From positions 1-5,059 of the forward strand of contig VAYF01000020.1 in NCBI GenBank assembly GCA_005883885.1: 5,059 bases of DNA. The letters run 5' to 3'. Every line of letters starts with the position of its first letter. The first letter of the stretch is position 1. A program made the position numbers and the translations under genes. The stretch is from Actinomycetota bacterium. Its GTDB lineage: Bacteria; Actinomycetota; UBA4738; HRBIN12. Below are positions 1-3,621 of the stretch, in pieces. The notes under the pieces are model-generated. The model did not search any database. It worked only from the letters and a program-made list of their open reading frames with translations, and had not been told where the DNA came from.

Positions 1-78
1 CACCTGAACGGCGTCCGAACCCGGTTGGACGGCGCCCGTCGAGATCCGGTCGCCGTGGCGGAATCGGAGCAGTCGCAT
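1..78 (-). CDS. N-terminal fragment of a second FAH-family protein (runs off the window)
   Basis: Reading the minus strand from an ATG at 78 gives 26 codons, open to the window edge, beginning MRLLRFRHGDRISTGAVQ. A start of the form 'MRL(V/L)RFR.G.R...G' is typical of the small N-terminal domain of fumarylacetoacetate hydrolase (FAH) family enzymes, which hydrolyse or isomerise acylpyruvate-type and ring-cleavage products. The catalytic domain with its Glu/Glu/Asp metal site lies outside the window, so activity cannot be judged. The ATG is 45 nt after the TAA of the upstream decarboxylase-like gene on the same strand, and a G-rich stretch (GCGGGG) sits about 5 nt before it as a weak ribosome-binding site. 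No terminator is evident between the two genes, so they probably form one operon. The assignment rests on the N-terminal pattern alone; another protein with a similar start is possible. Confidence 0.66.
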   Translation of the reverse strand, partial: MRLLRFRHGDRISTGAVQPGSDAVQV

Positions 79-123
79 AGGCCCCGCGAGGCTATCGCAT
101 CGTCCCCGAGCCGCCGCGACGTG

Positions 124-909
124 TTAGGCCAGGTGTTCGCCTCTCGCGAACGTGGCACCGACCTGGCGCCAGTACCCGGCGATGGGTTCGACGGGTGTCA
201 AAGAGGAGAGCTCCTCCCCCGGCGCGTCGTAGAGGGTGAGCTCGAAGGATCCGGTGAACGCCGGGCCCAGCTCGACGTCACGCGAGCGGAGGGTCACGAT
301 CTCGTCCAGCACGTCGGAGCCTGTCGCGTCGATCGAGGGCATCCAACGCGAATGCAACATCGGCAGGGCGTTGACGAACCCTCCCGTGTCGGACCCGCGC
401 TCGATCGTGAACCGCGTGTCGATCAGACGTCGGTCGTTCGCTGCGAGCGTTGCTCCGAACGAGCCGCCCGGCTCGAGCCGGGGACCGGCACGTCCCACCG
501 AGACCGGTCGGGTCATCCAGATGGACCCGAGCTTCTTCGGATACCCCTGGAACCACCCGCGCGCCAACGCGAAGTCCTTGTCGACCCAGATGAGGACGCA
601 CCGCGAGTACGTCTCTCCGCGATAGCGACACCGGACGACGACGAAGCACTCCTTGTATTGCGACCGCATCGGATCGAGCAACTCCTCGCCGCCTTCGGAA
701 GACGACTGCCAGTCTGCGAAGACGACGGCGACGGCGTCGGGGTCCTCTGCCGGTTCCACCCCCGTGGGCAGCCACGCCGCGACCGCGCCGGGCTCCGCGC
801 GGTACTCGAGCGTCAGAACGTCGCCCGAGTAGTGCCAGGGCGGGGCCGGGATGATGGAGGCGCGCCCCTCGGGGGACCGCGGCGCGAAGAACCCGCTGAG
901 ATCCGGCAC
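124..909 (-). CDS. Acetoacetate decarboxylase-like (ADC superfamily) protein
   Basis: A 261-residue protein of the acetoacetate decarboxylase superfamily, close to the usual family length. Residues 20-36 (PAPPWHYSGD then LTLEYR) are the typical family opening. YKECFVV at 85-91 carries Glu87, the likely counterpart of the active-site Glu of the clostridial enzyme. GWFQGYPKKLGSIWMTR at 118-134 holds the adjacent lysines Lys125-Lys126; in true acetoacetate decarboxylase the first forms the Schiff base and the second lowers its pKa. Schiff-base chemistry therefore looks intact, but superfamily members include aldolase-dehydratases and cyclases, so decarboxylation of acetoacetate is not assured. 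The frame stays open upstream to an ATG at 1068, but that would run deep into the divergent gene and add about 53 residues with no family likeness. The GTG at 909 gives the start MPDLSGFFAPRSPEG, fitting the family, and sits 7 nt after a -10-like TAGGAT, implying a leaderless message. It heads a minus-strand unit with the FAH-like gene at 1-78. Confidence 0.87.
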   Translation of the reverse strand: MPDLSGFFAPRSPEGRASIIPAPPWHYSGDVLTLEYRAEPGAVAAWLPTGVEPAEDPDAVAVVFADWQSSSEGGEELLDPMRSQYKECFVVVRCRYRGETYSRCVLIWVDKDFALARGWFQGYPKKLGSIWMTRPVSVGRAGPRLEPGGSFGATLAANDRRLIDTRFTIERGSDTGGFVNALPMLHSRWMPSIDATGSDVLDEIVTLRSRDVELGPAFTGSFELTLYDAPGEELSSLTPVEPIAGYWRQVGATFARGEHLA

Positions 910-928
910 GCGGCCTATCCTACGGCCG
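910..928. promoter_or_regulatory. Symmetric divergent promoter with a shared -10 element (leaderless both ways)
   Basis: Only 19 bp separate the two divergent GTG starts (909 minus, 929 plus). The centre holds TATCCTA at 916-922. Read on the plus strand, 916-921 is TATCCT; read on the minus strand, 922-917 is TAGGAT. Both match the TANNNT core of a housekeeping-sigma -10 hexamer. Each hexamer ends exactly 7 nt before the GTG of its own gene, so predicted transcription starts coincide with the first base of each start codon. The element is flanked by inverted arms CGGCC (911-915) and GGCCG (924-928), which might also bind a regulator. No convincing TTGACA-like -35 or extended -10 is seen on either side, so strength may depend on an activator. 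The role is inferred from spacing and motif match. Confidence 0.6.
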
Positions 929-1774
929 GTGGAGACGCGACGGATCCTGGTGGACGGGATGCCGATGACGGTCACGCGCGACGGTGACGTGCTGATCGCG
1001 CCCGACGGGCGAACCCTCGCGGTGGATGGATCCGTCCACGCACCGCCTGTCGACCCGACGAAGATCATCTGCGTCCATCTGAACTACGAGAGCCGGCGGG
1101 CAGAGTTCCAGGCGAGGCTCGGCGACGCCCCGACGTACTTCCACAAACCCATCTCGGCGTTGAACGCCCACGGCGGCGAGGTGGTGCGGCCGCCGCGGTG
1201 CCGCTTCCTCAACTACGAAGGGGAGATCGCGATCGTGATCGGCCGTCGGGCGAGGCACATCGACCCCCACGACGCCGGATCGTTCATCCGCGGCTTCACG
1301 ATCGCGAACGACTTCGGCCTCCACGACTTCCGGGACACCGATGCGGGCTCGATGCTGCGGGTGAAGGGCTCCGACACGCTCTGCCCGCTGGGCCCCGGTC
1401 TGGTTGACGATTGGGACTTCCACGGCAAGGCGATCGAGACGCGGGTCAACGGCGCGCCCGCGCAGGCAGGGAACACCGACGAGATGATCTGGGACATGCA
1501 CTACCTGATCGCCGATCTGGCACGGACGATCACGCTGGAGCCCGGCGACGTCATCTTGTCCGGCACGCCGGCGCACTCGCGTCCGGTCGAACCCGGCGAC
1601 GTCGTAGAGGTCGAGGTCGAAGGACTCGGGATCCTCCGCAACACGATCGTCGACGGCGACGTCCCGGTCCGCGATGACGTCGGAGCGCAGCCGAGCGCGT
1701 CCGAAGAGGTCGTCTCGACCGCCCTCGGAGGCGACTGGGAGTTCCGCGGCATCCGTGCGCCGCGGCGCGATTGA
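929..1774 (+). CDS. Fumarylacetoacetate hydrolase (FAH) family protein
   Basis: A 281-residue FAH-family enzyme, expected to be cytoplasmic and to need Mg2+ or Mn2+. The family acts on acylpyruvates, 2-oxo-acid enols and ring-cleavage products (hydrolases, HpaG-type isomerase/decarboxylases, oxaloacetate decarboxylases). Residues 1-40 form the small N-terminal domain. KIICVHLNYESRRAEF at 45-60 opens the catalytic domain. NYEGEIAIVIGR at 95-106 supplies metal ligands Glu97 and Glu99, and FTIANDFGLHDFR at 123-135 supplies Asp128. KGSDTLCPLGPGLV (146-159), VNG with its following Gln and NT (173-183), GDVILSGTP (207-214) and PGDVVEVEVEGLGILRN (222-238) are the remaining family blocks. The C-terminus runs about 40 residues past the last block. 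The frame is open from ATG 851, but 851-909 codes for the conserved decarboxylase N-terminus on the other strand, so GTG 929, 7 nt after a TATCCT -10, is preferred. ATG 959 or 965 would trim the N-terminal domain. Exact substrate unknown. Confidence 0.87.
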   Translation: METRRILVDGMPMTVTRDGDVLIAPDGRTLAVDGSVHAPPVDPTKIICVHLNYESRRAEFQARLGDAPTYFHKPISALNAHGGEVVRPPRCRFLNYEGEIAIVIGRRARHIDPHDAGSFIRGFTIANDFGLHDFRDTDAGSMLRVKGSDTLCPLGPGLVDDWDFHGKAIETRVNGAPAQAGNTDEMIWDMHYLIADLARTITLEPGDVILSGTPAHSRPVEPGDVVEVEVEGLGILRNTIVDGDVPVRDDVGAQPSASEEVVSTALGGDWEFRGIRAPRRD

Positions 1775-1905
1775 CGAGGAGAGCTCGACCGACCGGGAAC
1801 TCGCGTTCTCCACCTCGTTCTTCTAGGCTCCCTGTCGGAACCGCACCCGTCGGTTCGTCAACACGGTGAACGCCGCCGCCGAGGCGGCCGCCGGAAGGGG
1901 GCCTC
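1775..1905 (+). promoter_or_regulatory. Intergenic leader before the SRPBCC-P450 pair (candidate promoter and hairpins)
   Basis: A 131-bp gap with no convincing small ORF. TAGGCT at 1824-1829 fits a TANNNT -10, though no good -35 lies 17 bp upstream; it would leave a 5' leader of roughly 70 nt. Next is a 6-bp inverted repeat, GAACCG (1838-1843) and CGGTTC (1851-1856) with a 7-nt loop, which could be a weak terminator for the upstream FAH gene or an operator. Just before the ribosome-binding site, GCCGCC-GA-GGCGGC (1875-1888) can fold into a 5-bp stem with a CGAG tetraloop. The ribosome-binding site itself is the purine-rich GGAAGGGGG at 1893-1901. Promoter placement is tentative; none of these elements is followed by a T-tract. 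Confidence 0.35.
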
Positions 1906-2367
1906 ATGCCCGAGTTCACGATCCAGATCGATGCGCCACCGGAGCTGATCTTCGACGAGCTTTCGCACGTCGAGCAGCACCCGTCGTGGGCCAACCCGAA
2001 GTCACAGATGACGATGGAGCAGACGAGCGGTGACGGACCTGGCCCCACCGCCACGTACCGCTCGAGCGGGGTGTTCACCGGCAAGGCCGTGTCCGCGGAC
2101 ATCTCCGTGACGAAGTTCGATCGACCCCGCGAGTTCTCGATCCGCTCGGATCAGCATCAAGATGGCAAGAAGGATTCTTGGTACGAGAACGACTACACGT
2201 TGCGGCCGAACGGCAGCGGGACCGCCCTGTCGAAGCACGTCACCGGGAGCATCGGTCCCTTCGTCTTCGCTCTCGCCTACCCGGCGATCCGCAAGGATGC
2301 CATGACCTCGCTGCGGAACCTGAAGAAGGCCGTCGAGGCGAAGGCCGCGACCGGAGGTACCGTCTGA
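1906..2367 (+). CDS. SRPBCC / START-like domain protein (polyketide cyclase/dehydrase-like)
   Basis: A 153-residue single-domain protein with the layout of the SRPBCC (Bet v1/START-like) fold, which encloses a hydrophobic ligand in a helix-grip cavity. Residues 1-30 (FTIQIDAPPELIFDELS, then HVEQHPSWANP) are the usual first strand plus the 'ap.e.vfd.l.d...hp.W' helix. Residues 34-110 alternate in strand-like fashion (YRSSGVF, ISVTKFDRPREFSIRS, WYENDYTLRP). Residues 118-146, ending in SLRNLKKAVEAKA, form the long C-terminal helix that closes the cavity. There is no signal peptide or membrane segment. Members serve as cyclases, dehydratases, lipid carriers or simple binders; no catalytic residue can be named here. 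The ATG at 1906 is 4 nt after a strong GGAAGGGGG ribosome-binding site. The gene ends 3 bp before the P450 start, so it may bind or hand over the P450 substrate or product; this link is inferred from position only. Confidence 0.83.
   Translation: MPEFTIQIDAPPELIFDELSHVEQHPSWANPKSQMTMEQTSGDGPGPTATYRSSGVFTGKAVSADISVTKFDRPREFSIRSDQHQDGKKDSWYENDYTLRPNGSGTALSKHVTGSIGPFVFALAYPAIRKDAMTSLRNLKKAVEAKAATGGTV
2353..2357 (+). promoter_or_regulatory. Shine-Dalgarno for the P450, inside the upstream gene
   Basis: GGAGG lies inside the last codons of the SRPBCC gene, 13 nt before the P450 ATG at 2371, which is longer than the usual 5-9 nt. A second, weaker purine run (GAGG at 2366-2369) overlaps the SRPBCC stop codon and is too near the ATG. 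The stop and start are only 3 nt apart. P450 translation therefore probably relies on ribosomes finishing the SRPBCC gene (translational coupling). Confidence 0.5.
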
Positions 2368-2370
2368 GGC

Positions 2371-3621
2371 ATGATCGACGCGCTCGGACAGATCGACCTC
2401 GCGAACCCCGACCACTACGTCGAGGGGGTCCCGTTCGAGTGGTTCGACCGGCTCCGCCGCGACCACCCCGTCGTGTGGCATCCGGAGCAGCCCCCGAACG
2501 GGGGGTTCTGGGCCGTCACGAGGCACGATGACCTCACGGCCGTCCACATGGACTGGGAGACGTTCTCGTCTGAGATCGGCGCTGTCGGCCTGGAGGAGCT
2601 CGACGAGGAGCAGCTGCAGATCCGCAACTCGATGCTCGAGACGGATCCGCCGCGCCATACGCAGATGCGGAAGATCTGTTCGAAGCGATTCAGCGCGCGC
2701 GGCGTCGGCGTCTACGAGGACTGGATCCGCGACGTCGCACGCGGCGTGCTCGACCGCGCCCTCGCCCCAGGCGAGCCGTTCGACTTCGTCGGCGAGATCA
2801 GCCGCGAGCTCCCGATCCGGTTCCTCTGTTCGATCTTCACCGTGCCTCAGGAGGACGCGCCTGACCTGATCGAATGGGGCGATCAGATGATCGCGAACAA
2901 GGACCCGGATCTCTCCGCCGCCGTGGTCGACCGCGAGGACACCGAGGAATACCGGCTGCTGCCGTTCCGTTCGCCGACGGCGCGCAAGGTGTTCGCGTAC
3001 GCCGACCGCCAGCGCGACCTGCGGCTCGCGGATCCAGCGGACGACGTGATCGCCGCCCTCGTCGCCGCGCAGAACGAAGGTATCCTCAACGAGCGCGAGT
3101 ACCACAACTACTTCGCGCTCCTGCTGATCGCCGGCAACGAGACGACCCGTCATACGATCAGCTCGGGGATGCTCGCGCTCGCCGAGCATCCCGACCAGCT
3201 GCAGCTCCTCCAGGACGAGCCCGACCTGATCCCGAGGGCGGTGGAGGAGATCCTCCGTTGGGCGACGCCGGTGATGCATTTCCGGAGGACGGCGACCCGA
3301 GACGTGGAGTTGCGAGGTCAACGGATCAGGGCCGGCGACAAGGTCGTGACCTGGTACATCAGCGCGAACCGCGACGAGGACGTCTTCCCGGACCCCTACA
3401 GGTTCGACGTGACGAGGACCCCGAACGATCACGTCACGTTCGGACCGGGCGGGCCGCACTTCTGTCTGGGGGCGCACCTCGCACGCCTGGAAACGAAGAT
3501 CCTCTTCCAAGAGCTGCTGCCCCGTCTGCGATCGATCGAGATCCTGGGCCCGGTGGAGCGGATCCGATCCGATTTCGTGAACGGCATCAAGCGGATGCCC
3601 GTGCTGATCCAGTCGCCCTGA
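2371..3621 (+). CDS. Cytochrome P450 (CYP124/125/142-like)
   Basis: A complete, soluble class-I-type bacterial P450 of 416 residues, catalysing NAD(P)H-driven monooxygenation with an external ferredoxin and reductase, neither of which is in the window. Hallmarks in order: the C-helix block DPPRHTQMR (92-100), whose His/Arg contact heme propionates; the I-helix oxygen-activation motif AGNETT (254-259); the K-helix ExxR, Glu293 to Arg296; and the heme loop FGPGGPHFCLG (357-367) with thiolate ligand Cys365. The loop has one more residue between Phe and Cys than the usual FxxGxxxCxG, as recalled for CYP124/125 relatives. The N-terminal GGFWAVTRHDD, the I-helix, the 'EEILRWATPV' block and the end 'SDFVNGIKRMPV' also resemble those steroid- and isoprenoid-oxidising enzymes. 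A sterol, terpenoid or branched-lipid substrate is thus plausible but not proven. It follows the SRPBCC gene by 3 bp. Its last 35 bp overlap the convergent phosphoesterase gene. Confidence 0.94.
   Translation: MIDALGQIDLANPDHYVEGVPFEWFDRLRRDHPVVWHPEQPPNGGFWAVTRHDDLTAVHMDWETFSSEIGAVGLEELDEEQLQIRNSMLETDPPRHTQMRKICSKRFSARGVGVYEDWIRDVARGVLDRALAPGEPFDFVGEISRELPIRFLCSIFTVPQEDAPDLIEWGDQMIANKDPDLSAAVVDREDTEEYRLLPFRSPTARKVFAYADRQRDLRLADPADDVIAALVAAQNEGILNEREYHNYFALLLIAGNETTRHTISSGMLALAEHPDQLQLLQDEPDLIPRAVEEILRWATPVMHFRRTATRDVELRGQRIRAGDKVVTWYISANRDEDVFPDPYRFDVTRTPNDHVTFGPGGPHFCLGAHLARLETKILFQELLPRLRSIEILGPVERIRSDFVNGIKRMPVLIQSP

Noticed and set aside
851..928. Starting the FAH gene at ATG 851
   Set aside because: The added segment is antisense to the conserved ASIIPAPPW region of the decarboxylase-like gene and has no FAH-like sequence; GTG 929 fits both the family and the -10 spacing.
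25..987. A 320-codon plus-strand open frame opposite the decarboxylase-like gene
   Set aside because: It is Arg/Asp/Gly-rich with no recognisable domain, and the minus strand carries the conserved ADC-superfamily motifs.
910..1068. Extending the decarboxylase-like protein upstream to ATG 1068
   Set aside because: The extra 53 residues resemble no ADC family N-terminus and would overlap the start and N-terminal domain of the divergent FAH gene; GTG 909 gives a family-like start and promoter spacing.
1771..1776. TTGACG at the FAH stop codon as a -35 box
   Set aside because: No TANNNT lies 16-19 bp downstream; the match is explained by the stop codon context.
920..1813. A 297-codon minus-strand open frame opposite the FAH gene
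   Set aside because: No domain pattern; the plus strand shows the complete set of FAH blocks and metal ligands.
1795..1819. GGGAAC (1795-1800) followed by CGTT (1816-1819) as an ECF-sigma promoter
   Set aside because: The spacer is about 2 nt shorter than in well-known GGAAC/GGAAT-type ECF promoters, CGTT is frequent in this DNA, and there is no supporting context.
1883..1892. GGCGGCCGCC palindrome as a regulator site
   Set aside because: A simple GC palindrome of this length is common in DNA of this composition, and it overlaps the hairpin already described.
2002..3510. A 502-codon open frame on the minus strand opposite the SRPBCC and P450 genes
   Set aside because: The plus strand carries full P450 and SRPBCC motifs over the same bases; the minus product is a low-complexity Arg/Val/Asp-rich sequence with no family pattern, as expected for an antisense shadow in GC-rich coding DNA.
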